From the NCBI RefSeq assembly GCF_022539315.1, contig NC_066314.1:60001543-60065542 (forward strand): DNA of 64,000 nucleotides, in the 5' to 3' direction. The notes below the pieces were generated by a model that saw nothing but the letters and a program-made list of their open reading frames with translations, had not been told where the DNA came from and did no database searches. A program made the translations under genes and the position numbers. Of this stretch, positions 52,601-64,000 are shown piece after piece (positions within the stretch are counted from its first letter, which is position 1; each line of letters starts with the position of its first letter). The DNA comes from Serinus canaria. Lineage: Eukaryota; Chordata; Aves; Passeriformes; Fringillidae.

Positions 52601-54990
52601 GCTGTTGCCAAACTTCAACTTGCAGATGCAGTACCAGAATTTGATCCATTAAGTCTATTAACAATTTTTATTTTTTATTTTCCTCAGCTCTGAGAAATAA
52701 TTGGTTGACCTACCATCTTCCAGTTGGAAACTCAGTCTAAACACACCTTATAATTTTCTAATTCCTTTATATCACTGGTTCCATTCTGCAGAATTTCTCC
52801 TGTTTGTTTAGGGTGGGAGCCTTTACAATATATTTGAAACATTATAATGAAATAAGCATACTGGTAGCCATTTAACTAAATCAGTTTTCAATTGCTTGGT
52901 TATCTTCTCTTTTCTCAGACTGCATATATTTTTTGTATTTGAAGTACTAAGAATAATACTAGTTCAGCTCAAATACCCAACAAACTTGTAGAGACAGGCA
53001 ATATGTTTTCTCCTACATGATGTGCTCCTGCATAAACAGACCTTGTCTTTTTGTCACATTTATAAAAGGTCTTAAAGTGGTCACCACAGTCACTTTCATG
53101 ATCTATTCTGCAGACAGCTTTCTATTTCTTCCTATTGTTCTTTCATTAACTCTTCCCTTGTCATCTCATTTAGGATAGATCTTGTCCAATTTTAGTTATT
53201 CATATTCTAAAATCCAAATACCTTTCATTTTGTTCTATCTTCCCTTCTAAGTATAGTTCATAACTAGCTGATATCTGCTCCAGGTTTCATTCTTTTGGGT
53301 TTTTTTCTTTCTTCTTTCCCTGTTGCCATTGGAAGGTCAAAACCCATTGGAATTAAGACCTCCTCATTTAAGCCCTTTTGTCCCAATAAATATATTCACA
53401 TTTATCATTACTTTTACACTTCTCTGGGCTGAAAAGCACAAGCGCTCAATACTTCTTCCCAGGAAAACTGTTTGGGACCACCCTAAACCTAGACTGAATG
53501 TTCCTCTGTGAATACAATGTGCTTAATCACTGCATTTGATCAAGGGTTGATTGTTTGGGTCGCTCCAAACAATATCATGGTTTAGGAGTGGTATTCCCCA
53601 GTTTAGCAAACTCTGAAAAGAAAAATGTAAACATATTTTCTATATAATGTTTTAAGGTATTATGCCTATGAATTTTCTTTTCCCACACCAAGTTGTTCAC
53701 CCACAAAGGCACACCTTTGCCTGAAGTTTCTTTACAAAATCACTTTCTTGATACTCAGAGAGGAAAAACAATCTGTGGTAAAGCTCTGCCACAGACTGCT
53801 TATTAATTGTGGACTAGCCAGTTGATCAGTTTTACCACCCCCTAAAGAAAGATAATAATCTCATCATTGCCTCATTCACACATCTATTTAGATTACAAAC
53901 TCAATAAACAGACTTTCTTTTACCATCTTGTTTAGCAAAAAGAAGAAACCCAGGCCTGCCACAAAACCAAAACATACTGTTGGCATAATTTCCCCATTAA
54001 AAAAAAAGTCCTTTCTTTTTAGGGGATAGTACATATTAATGCAAGTATAATTATGATAATTCTCTAATTCCTAATCTTCCTCTTCAGAAAGGATGAAGAC
54101 TCCTACATTCACCCTCTGAGTTTATCATTATTTCCTCTTGTTCTGATGTAGAGCTGCTGACAACTGAGATCATAACACACCTTCTGCATGTGAGTCCAGA
54201 GCATCCAAAGGAGCTTTCAAAACTGGTTTTGAAGAGATGCTTTAATTCTTGATTACACTGACTCCTGCACACCTTTGACTCCTGTGATCAAAGACTCAAC
54301 ACCCCAACTGCAAGCACAATGCCCTTATTCATCTGGCAGTGCTCAGTCCTTGCTGGTTGTGTTGATTATCGGCTGTACCTTTACCATGGTATTGGATTTC
54401 TGCTTTTTAGTAGACATTGATTTTTGGTCTATTAAAAAAGGGGATGCATTCCTTTTCTTTCTTTCTCCTCTTATCTCCAACTCTTTCAACTATTCCAGAT
54501 ATGCATCTGGAAACACAAAAAAACCTGTGATCTTTCCTTTGCTCCATGATTGAATTTTGCTATAATAAATTTCCCTTGGAGTACTGCCTTTCTCTCTGGC
54601 TGTTGCAACCAAATTCAGGTCCAGGTACCAGCTCCCACCCTTTCTGAATCTTTCAAGCAGGGAGTTTTCACTTACCAGGCAGTGAGACAACAGGACTTTT
54701 ATTTCCTCTGGCAGCCCTAGTTAGAGGGAATTTTGGTCATATTTTTTAATCTCAAATCTGTAGTGATTGCAAGTTTCCCTTGTGACTTGTCCCTGCAGCT
54801 GGTAAAGCAAAAATAAAGTGTTCTCAAGACATATTGAAAGAGAGGAAACATGCCTTTCTTCCAATGGCAATGCTTGAAACAGTGGCCTTGGACTCAAAGC
54901 AAAGTCATCTTAAAAAGCTTATAATTATGACATGCTCTCAGAATTGCCTTTGCTATGGTATTTGTACCTTCCTAGTACTCAACTTTATAT

Positions 54991-55015
54991 GTTTATTTAT
55001 TTATCTATTTATTTG
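54991..55015. repeat. (TTTA)n microsatellite
   Basis: TTTA units with one CTAT interruption. Confidence 0.85.
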
Positions 55016-57085
55016 TGCCTCTGTTTTGCACCATTTCTTCCAAATTCAGTTCTTCCAAAAGCAAAAAGTTAGCAAAGCTATTTGCCATATAGTGTTCAAT
55101 CATTCCTTCATTAACATTATTTTACTTTGACTAGAAACAAACTGTCATGATATATTGAACTGAAGCAGAAGAAGGAAATCACTGGAAAAGAAAGATAGAA
55201 GTAGTCTATTAAATAAGAGAAGGAAAACTGAGCTAAATCAAATTAAAGAATTGTAAAGGATGAAAGCCACTTGAAAAGACTATGCTTATTTTAGAAAGAT
55301 GAGGGAAAGGCAGAAGAAGAAATAAAGCAAAGAATTTAGCGTGGTGGTAAGCAAAGAAATTATGTACACAGCAAAAATTTCATTTGATGTTAAGTGGAGG
55401 GTCAGATTTACTGCAAGATCTAATGCATGCATCAAGGTCATTCTAAGAGAAAGGATTTTAACATCTCATTTGCCCTCCTTTCCTTTCTCATCTTCAATCC
55501 AACATTAAAGTATGCACATATTTTTTAATGTTCTGTTTCTCTAAAAAATGGTGGGGACAGAAACCACTGGATGCAAATAGCTCCAACTATAACAGAAATT
55601 AAAGTGAAAGATGTAACATTTTTTTGTTTAAATACATCATAACTGTTTTACTCATATCAGCTTTTATGCTTTCAAACCCTAGCCCAATAGGCTTTTGTCA
55701 TGGTTCTTTTCTGTAGTTACACTGAAGCACAGATGGACCTCTTCTGCTTTTTCTTGTAATAACTGGGTGTCAAAAGTGACAAAATTATTATTTCTTACTG
55801 TTTTCTTCATATAGGTCACAACGCATTGAAGCAAACTGAAAGGATAAACTTCTGGAGAGTGAGGCATTCTCTGGTAAGGCATCTAAAATTCCTTCATGAG
55901 ATTTTTCTTTGTATTTGTTGAAGAGGGAGGTGTTTCCATTTAAATTTCTATTTGTCTGCTTTTTGACTTGTGTTTATATCTTATTTTCCTTTCAACATTA
56001 GTTTCTGTAATATGATATATAATTTTGTACCCCAGAAGCATCTCTCTTACCAAAATCTTACCAAAATCATTCCAGTATTGTCTTGATGCTCAATGAAAGT
56101 GAATCTGAAAACAAACATTGAAGTCTTTGTTAAAGTTTGTTTTGTGTATCTTTAAAATAAAGAGGAAAACAAATCTGGACAGGAGTTATATCTGTCAAAG
56201 ATATCTGAACTGGCCAGCTTGCAGTTTCGGATAGGAAGAGACAAAATAGCACTTAATATAAGTTTAAAATACTCTTCTAGATGGCCTCTGAGATGTCACA
56301 ATGCTTGTAACTAATACAGTACAAATTATTTTCAGGAGAAAAATGCCTTCTGTATTAAAAAAAAGAAAAATGCTTCTCCCAATTATAATGATTTGGCTCA
56401 CTCTGGAAGCCTTGTGAGAAAAGATTTTTATACTTTGTGCCTCTGTCCAGCCTGAAGAAGCTGGATGCACAGATACACCTTCAGGGCAGGATCCACTTCA
56501 GAGAATTTAGAATTACAGAGACAATAACACATCTGCTTTCAGCCTCATTCACTACCACAGAAAGAAACACACTTTTTTTTCTACAAGATGGGAAAATAAG
56601 ATAATCTCTGAACACTAAAAAAATTTTAAAAAAGAAAAAAGAAAAATTAAGAACTTCAAAACACCATCTAGTTTCTGGGTTTATTCTTTGAACAGACAAG
56701 CCACATGCTGCTCCCTGTTCACAGCTTGAAGAAAACACCCAATTTAGTCCTTAGTGTGTAACAAAAAAACAGTAGTTTCTACTAGGAAACTGAGGACTGC
56801 ACACTGACCACATTTTCAGGTTATAAATAACAGATCACAGACTAGAAGTACTGCCTTTCTCAGATTATATTGTTATCTCCATTGTGCATTCCTGATCAAA
56901 CATCTCATCCTCTGAGTGATTTTGTATCACCTTGTGATACGTTGCCTTTAAAATTTAATGCTTTCAAGTTGTTCTTTTCCCCTTCATCTTCCCTGTCTAA
57001 CTTCTGGTACTCAGTTGGCAATTCCAGAAACTTAGTTTCTTTTTAACTGAGCAAAGTAGCAGAAGCCCCCAAACTGAGTGCTGTT

Positions 57086-57202
57086 ATCATGGAATCATAG
57101 AATGCTTTGTGTGGGAAGGGACCTTTAAAGGTCATCTGATCTGACTCCCCAGGCAGGAACAACTCTCACTAGACCAGATTGCTCAAAGCAAATTCCATCT
57201 TA
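57086..57202 (-). mobile_element. CR1 LINE 3' end
   Basis: Plus strand reads ATCATGGAATCATAGAATGC, then GGGAAGGGACCTTTAAAGG and ACTAGACCAGATTGCTCAAA, the well-known antisense form of the CR1 3' UTR. On the minus strand the element ends in two ATTCTATG-type octamers at 57104-57086, the hallmark of CR1 3' termini. It is 5'-truncated to about 115 bases, as most CR1 copies are, and is less diverged than the two older fragments. Confidence 0.88.
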
Positions 57203-58270
57203 AATTATCAATGGCAAAGATACATGTACAAACCAAATCAAGAACCTGGAATAAATAAAAACAGTACTAGCAAACAAAGCTATTTTTGTTCTTCCCTTTT
57301 CCAGGTTCTATATCAACAACCATCAACTAAGAGAATTGTAGCATGTTGTTGAGCCACTGGATCAGCCTGAATGATGAATAAAACAAAAAATAAATGTGCT
57401 TCAAAATCCAAATGCAAATGGGCACTCCACTACTAAAAACTGGGAAAGGGAGGCTTCGTAATTATTAATCGCTGATAGCAAACAGATATAAAATTTGTAA
57501 CTCCTCCCTAGAACTTGCCTTGCACATAGCCAGAAAAGATTCTTGGTAGAAATTGCTCTTTATATAATGCTCAGGTCTTCAAAATACTGAGACACAAGCT
57601 ATATTTTAGTGGTTAGACTTAGTGATAAATGCACTAGAAATGGAGCAGGTGAATCAATTTCTTACCCCTTGGTACTGTCAGCATGATCTTCTGAAATGGG
57701 GAAAAGCAATAAAAAAAGTCTTTGCATCTGGCTATTAACTTCCAGTCCATGAGGGACATGTAACAAGGCTTCATGCCAACAGATGTTCTGCTGCTAGAAA
57801 TACACTTTGATGTTAAATCCAATACATGAATTATGTTCTCTGGACACAGTGCTGCATTGATTCAAGGGAAATTTTGCTATTGTTTAAGTAGTTGAGGTTA
57901 TAAAATTGATGGAGAAAAATCCTATATCAGACAGGTTTCAAATACTGGGTGATCCTCAGCTGTCTCAGGCAGCAGTTCCCTTCTGACAGAGTGTGCCTCA
58001 AAAGCAGCCTCAGTGCAGCTGCACCACCCACTTGAAGCGCATCTTGTGTACCCCACACAACGACTTTACAAAATATCTGATACCCCTTCAGTGTCTGGTA
58101 ACTCAAGATGATGGTATGGATTTCTTGTCCTCAGCAGCTCACATATGATTAAACCCACTGATGCCCTTAAAAAAGTAACCAACGACATGTCTGTGTTTTC
58201 AGCATATTAAGTTCTGCTTAAAATACAGTACTGCAATATTGTTACTCTGGAAACAGCTGGAAATGAGACC
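57203..58270. other. Non-coding DNA between CR1 and LTR copy 3
   Basis: Nothing recognisable. Confidence 0.5.
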
Positions 58271-58655
58271 ACTGCTTGTCACCAACATGTTTTCTGAAAA
58301 ATCCTTTTTCCTCCTGAAAAGCTGAGAGGCCTCAGGAACAAAATGTAAACAATGATTATCTGCTGCTGTGGAATGCACCAGGTGAATCTGTGATTGGTCT
58401 CATGTGGTTGTTTCTAATTAATGGCCAATCACAGTCCAGCTGTCCAGACTGTCTCAGTCAGAGACAAACCTTTGTTATTCATTCCTTTTCTATTCTTAGC
58501 TAGCCTTCTGATGAAATTCTTTCTTCTATTCTTTTATTATAGTTTTTAATATAATATATATCATAAAATAATAAATCAAGCCTTCTGAAACATGGAGTCA
58601 ACATTCTTGTCTCTTCCCTCATCTTGGGACCCTTGTGATCACCGTCACAACTGCT
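58271..58655 (+). mobile_element. Solo LTR of the same family, copy 3, with perfect 6-bp duplication
   Basis: The LTR is 58277-58649 (TGTCACC to GTCACA), flanked by identical ACTGCT hexamers at 58271-58276 and 58650-58655. AATAAA at 58570-58575 is followed by CCTTCTGAAACATGGAGTCA, the same downstream block as copies 1 and 2. Part of the U3 between TGTGGAATG and GGTGAATC is shorter than in copy 1. The perfect duplication fixes both ends and shows that insertion, rather than segmental duplication, placed it here. No internal viral genes remain, so only the regulatory LTR is left. Confidence 0.9.
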
Positions 58656-61600
58656 AATCCAGCTTTCTCTCTGCTGTCACAAAGCTTGCCAAGAATCATC
58701 TGCTAGGTTTCCATGTGCCAGGCAGAAAACTTTTATTAGAATTTGTAAAACTTCTTGAAAAATTTTAGAAGAACATTGATATTCAAGAACTCATCTTCCA
58801 GGTTAAGTGTCCCACTCCAATCTAATACCAATAAGGAAAAGTGTTTGGGTTATTAAAGATACCTTAAATGCAACAAATTTGACTCTAACATTAAGCAGAA
58901 ATTCCTAGAAAGGGTTAATCATGACATAGTGACTAGATATAACTAAAGGATCTATTTATGGCTTGTTTGGGAATTTTTTTGCCAGAACAAGTGGTAAAAT
59001 TTTGAAGCATAAATTTAGATTTTTAGTCTTTAATAAAGACTAAAAATTGTATTATGAAGCAAATATTCTAGCCAAACTAAAAATTAATATAACCCAATGA
59101 AGATTGTTTATATGTTAATGCTGCTAAGCATTGTTCAGCTGTAGGCATTTTTTAACTTTTCTGTACCAAATGTTTAATAAAATGCACAAACCTTGCCAAG
59201 TTGTGAAAAACCTGAACAAGCTTAAAAATCTTTTGGCAGAGATGTGGCAAGGCACAGGGAAGTAGATGCTATGGCTCTAGAGAAAGTGTATACAACAATT
59301 CCTTTTTTTACATAGTTTTATTAAGGAAGATCCAAGCAAAATTGAGAAAAATACACATGACAAAAAGACCTGAATTCAAGACAAAAATAAAAAAAAAGGC
59401 TAAACCTGTAATCCTTAATACTTCAGCTAACCTGATGAGTGGCTTGCTGTTCTTTGAAATATGAAGACATTTTTTCATCTGTTGCAAACAAAACCTGCCA
59501 TTGAATGAAGTTGGTTTTATCTTGTTGTTACTGCATTAATTTTTCACAGTTACGACAATGAAATTGTTTGCTCTAACATTCCTTGACCACATATTTGTAT
59601 GATCAGTAATGCATCATTAACAGAGAAACTGAAAAAAAAATTGATACTCAGAGGGTTGTGTTATAACTCTTGGGGGAAAAAAAAGTTTAAACTGTTCTTT
59701 CTTGTAATTCATGGATTTCCCAAACAAACAAAAGAAAAAAAAGTCCTCTTTATGAATAGAGTACAGACAGAAAACTAACTGTGAGGCACTCATTAGTGAC
59801 AGTTATTTAATTAAATAAGCACATGTCATTTTAATAACCTACAGAAACTCCCCCAACTAAGAAGTGATAAATCTGCTAAATCTTTAAGCTTTATTTACCT
59901 AGCACTAATCATCTAGCCTCTAATTTATTTTATAAATAGGTAAAGCAAATTTGAAACATTCATTTGAATTACAGTTTTAGCAAACATGTCAGACTGGATG
60001 CGACCTTTATCAGCTCACAACTTGTAGTTTGTTATCATTCATCATATCTCTTGAAATTAACATATTAATTTAGCAGCATCATAAATATTACAGGAAAGGT
60101 GACTCTAGATTTTTCACCAATACATATGTCATCCACATACATAGCAATCAGTCTCTGCAGACACAAAGTAAGTTTTTATCATTCCCCTAGAGTCAGCCTA
60201 GCCAATGACAAACAGCCTTAATGGAAGGCTTCCAGAGGACAAAACAATGTCCATCCTTTTGGCTGACTGAGGTAATGTTTCACATTCAACTGTCTGGCAT
60301 TTCTTTGTACCATGATAAATGCTCAATGCTGCAGCTAATCCATTCTGAAATTTCATAGTGTTTTCATGGCATCACAGTGCAGGTTTTTTTTTGTGACAGA
60401 TGCAAACATTAAAGAAAAAAATAGGGGGAGAAAAACAACTAAAAAGTAGCTAGGTATACCCTACCCTCTAATTTCTGACCAAAGAAGTAGTGGCCTGTGG
60501 TTCACGAACCTCTGGGGTAAAAAAACCTCCTGTGCCTGCTCAGTCTTCTCTTCCTATTAAAATTTAAAGGTAGAGAAACCTCAAATAATTTCCATTAACT
60601 ATAGAGAATGGACAAAGAATACTTTATGATAGGATTGGTAGAGTGAAGACACAGAAGCAGGTCTGGATACAGAGAGTGAGAGCATTGCACAGGAAAAATC
60701 CTGACTGAACCACTTTTCTAAGAGCTATATTGAATTCAGAGACCAATCTGCCATGGAGAAAATGAGTGTCCCAGAAGACAACCCGAGGAACAACTCAAGG
60801 AGACGCTGGGAAAATTAAACACACAAAAGTTCAGGCATCAGAGGAGGAGATGAAGGCAAGTAGAGGGAGATTGATACATGGAGTACAGAAATTTATAGAG
60901 TGATGTAGACAAATTTAGTTCAAGAGTGTGCAATAATTTTGTTACCTGCTACTTTCAAAATGGACAAGAAAGATAAGGAGGAAGAAAGAGAACTGATATA
61001 ATTAGTAGAGGAGAAAAAAATCTGTATTCCCTGAAAGTAGTCTCTTTTGTAATGAAATGTTGTATTTTCAAGGCAAGATAATATTGCGAGTCAATCTCCT
61101 CTTCAGAGTTTGAGTATATCTGATTAAATAATAAATAAATGGAAATTTGAGGCTCCAAGAAAAGCAAGTGCTTCTGCACTCAGTCCAGTGTCAAGCTGTC
61201 TGCTGAAGTCCATTATTATTTTAAGTGTGTCTCATCACTTCTTGCTTTATCACTCCTAGAAAGAACACATCAGCAAAATTAATGTTTGGGTATGCAAATG
61301 CTTAGTTTGCATTCTAAGATGAGGGCAGACTGCACCTGAAAAATCACAACACTCCTGTCCTTCAAGCTTGATGGGAGTTCTAAGTCTTGGCATCATCTTC
61401 AAAATAACCAGAGGCTCACACTCATGGTCTGTCAATTTTTACTTAGATGAGTAACAATCATTTTAGAGGAAAATCATGACATTTTTATTCAAATAACTAT
61501 GTTCATTAAAGTAGTATGTTCATTCTTGCTTGAATTTTCTGTTGCTGAGAACTGTGTAAGAAGCACAAGGATGGAGACATCTTCTCACACTCTTCTATTA

Positions 61601-64000
61601 TTGTGGTGATAACACAACAGACAATATAGAGGTTAATCTAGCAACTCAGCAACTATAAACATAGAGCTTATCAGGCTTATTTAGTAAATCTCTAAAAAAT
61701 CCAGGCCTGAAGAGATGGAGATGATCATTGAAGTCTTGTTTGTTCCATCATGGTATACCAAGATAATTTGCCAAAACATCTAAAAATTTTTAATAAAAGG
61801 TTTTACAAATGTGGTGGTGCTCTTGATACTCCAAGACATTCAATATCACAACTCAGCTGCACTGCTCACAAATGTGGTATAAAATAAGAAACATTATAGG
61901 ACCTTTCTAGAGGGATATTAATCTTTCAAAAATTGACAAGGAAGCTCTGTATAATTAACAAACATAAACATTTCTGCCTCTCTGCTTGATAATAAGTGCA
62001 TATTATTGCTACTTAAATGTCAACAGCTATTTTTTGTATCATTAACTCGCACAAGAGGCAGATGCTAAATAGCCATTTCAGTAGTATAAATGATGGAGCA
62101 AACTTTTGAGTAGGAAATAAAAATTTTAATACACAAGCAGAATTTTACATCCCTAGCAACCAGCAGCCATTTGGAGTTGACAGATCAGCTACGTGCTTCA
62201 AAACCTTTGCGACAAAACAACTTACAAAATAAAATGCACAGATAAAATTCATAATGTGTCACATACTAAGAGTTTTCCAAATGTGTACTAACAGATATAT
62301 CATTATGGTAAAGGTTAGAAAACCTTCAGTATACTCAGCTTTTATTTTGTCAGATAGGAAAAGAGAGGTTGAGGGGTCTTGTTTACAGAGATTTACTTTT
62401 CTCTGTGTTTGGATGAACTATTCATTGCATATTTAACAATTCATGATTCTTTGTCTCTATAGACTGGCTGTATCCTACTGCAAACTGTTATTATTTTAAC
62501 AAAGCAGAAACTTTCTCCCTACTTTAAGCATTTTGGAAGATAATACTGCTCGGCTTGATACTCCAATGGATCTTGCTGGACTGTGCAACTTCCTGTGGGG
62601 TGTGATGTGTTGGGCATCTTCAATCCATCAGACCCACCTCAGGTTCTGGATCTGAATTCACAAATTCTCTTTGACTGCCTCTTCCAACCCCATGAGTTCT
62701 CTCCTTTTGACACATAACACATTGCTCCTAGCCAGAACACCACTCCAGAGCTGCTCTGTGCCAGTTGTTAGCACAGGCTCATGGAGAAGCCTTCGTCCAG
62801 GGGGATTCTGCTCTGTCAGTCAGCTGTGAAGATACAGAGCATCGGTTTTGGCAGTGGTAACATCAGTTCTGGTGCCAGGCAGAACAGGAAGAAGAGAGGA
62901 GTAAAGCAGCAGAGTGTGGAGACCCCAACCAGTTGCTCTGGGATCTGATTGAGGAGTGTCACACCTCTTGTGACACTAATTCCTGTCTCACTGAATTGGT
63001 GCAGGCAGACACAACAAACCCCAGACATGGGCTAACCAACTATGGCAGCACAGTTTTGAACAGAGAAAACTATTCTGTATGGATACCTGCACACAACTCA
63101 TCTTTGGCTGTAGTGGCAGTGAACTGTTCAAGGGATTTTTGAATTACTAACTTTTTAAAATTTATTTTTAAATCCATTTTTTAAAGTTGAAAATTAATTA
63201 CAAGCAAGATTTTATCACTTGGAGCTGTTATTGGTAAATAGCAACCAACTGTGCTGTGAGCAATCCAAGGATGCTGGAAAGGCTGACTAGTAAGTTATGG
63301 TTGGTGGTGTTGAGTCCAAGGTTTGTTTCTATGGTTTTGCATCCATTTGTTCCAGCATTACCAAAAGAACTGTGGATGGCACAGCCTCATCCATTGTTGT
63401 TTCTACCAAGGCTCTTAGTTCTCAGTGACTTGAAGTCCAAGGTGGGGCTGTTTATTAGGGAGCAGATCTGCTGAGTTTCATCAGTCTGTTATTTAATAGG
63501 AAAAGAAAGCTTGTTTCCATGGCCATTACTGCAGACTTCAGAGATCCTCTCTATTTCCTGAGTCTGCAATTCCAGATTTATCTTCTGTTTCCTTTGGTAA
63601 TTAAGTCTCTTGGTGGATATTTACAAGTTCTTGCTGTATTGCATTGTGTCCAAAAACTGAAAGTCTACTTTTCAGTGAAATGCTGAACTTTTCATCAGGT
63701 AGACATATTCAGCAAATAATTTTGGATTTATTTTATATACTTCTATGACAAAATGTTGCAGAAAACATTTTAAAATGAACTTTACAATTACAAATCATAT
63801 GATATTGATCAAACTGTGAAGCACACTAATTTTGACTTAGTGGATTTCTCTTATCATTCAAAGAACACAGCTACATGAGAATTACTCATGCTGAAGTACA
63901 AGAGGAAGGGCAGCAAGGGACATGAGAGCCTAGATCATGTCTGGGAATAATGAGGGTACTGTAGGAACTTTTCAAGACAGACTTTTATGAAGAATACCTT
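58656..64000. other. Non-coding AT-rich DNA
   Basis: Apart from the palindrome at 59.02 kb, nothing is certain. ATGCAAAT, an exact octamer site, lies at 61292-61299, and 59.76-60.10 kb is an unrepetitive AT-rich stretch with homeodomain-like TTAATTA-type motifs. The end of the window (62.5-63.5 kb) is slightly more GC-rich with short unrecognised frames. Confidence 0.45.
59019..59047. repeat. 29-nt near-perfect palindrome
   Basis: Arms 59019-59032 (ATTTTTAGTCTTTA) and 59034-59047 are exact reverse complements around a single central A, so it could extrude only as a tight hairpin. Confidence 0.9.

Larger units (their letters stand above)
49403..57085. other. Non-coding DNA upstream of the RING gene
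   Basis: No gene recognised. The longest open frame outside the RING gene (157 codons, 50717-51190, +) opens with TTG; from its first ATG at 50864 it is 108 codons and matches no known family. A 9-bp hairpin (CTAGACTGA, 5-nt loop) lies at 51168-51190 at the end of that frame. Confidence 0.45.

Noticed and set aside
1..64000. tRNA, rRNA, CRISPR array, operon-type gene cluster or phage-like system
   Set aside because: No tRNA box pattern, regularly spaced repeats or clustered genes were seen; the window is vertebrate intergenic DNA.

Overview
The window looks like an AT-rich, gene-poor stretch of a bird genome, most likely a songbird (passerine). Three things point there. There are decayed CR1 LINE fragments, including one with the CR1-type octamer 3' end. 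There are three solo LTRs of one related family whose conserved blocks I recall from songbird genomes, two of them with perfect 6-bp target-site duplications as expected for class II (ERVK-like) retroviruses. There is also a short, CpG-rich, TOPORS-like RING finger gene of a kind I recall as multiplied in songbirds. No tRNA, rRNA, CRISPR array, operon or bacterial-type gene was seen. Species and family names are from memory, not from a search.

Layout: 1-7188 non-coding, with one GC-raised patch near 3.7-4.0 kb; 7189-7600 solo LTR (+); 11.13-11.26 kb compound TAGA/CTAG microsatellite; 15167-15543 solo LTR (-) with perfect duplication; 17361-17838 a different, probably ERVL-like LTR (-) with a G-quadruplex motif; 18.2 kb a short block identical to part of the 15-kb LTR; 23.7-24.2 kb and 44.9-45.4 kb ancient CR1 fragments (both -); 34.46-35.17 kb two strong inverted repeats, one with pre-miRNA-like size and shape; 48.5-49.24 kb the RING gene (-); 57.09-57.20 kb the 3' end of a CR1 (-); 58277-58649 solo LTR (+) with perfect duplication; 59.02 kb a 29-nt palindrome; the rest is featureless AT-rich DNA.

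The RING gene is the only coding region I can support. It encodes 180 residues with a complete C3HC4 RING followed by an arginine-rich and then Pro/Ala/Gln-rich tail, and lacks the large downstream part of vertebrate TOPORS. It probably acts as a small E3 ubiquitin (or SUMO) ligase if expressed. All other open frames are short, unrecognised, or explained by repeats. I found no multi-gene system. The observations most worth a second look are the intact RING-only gene in an otherwise decayed landscape and the perfect 23-bp hairpin at 34.5 kb.
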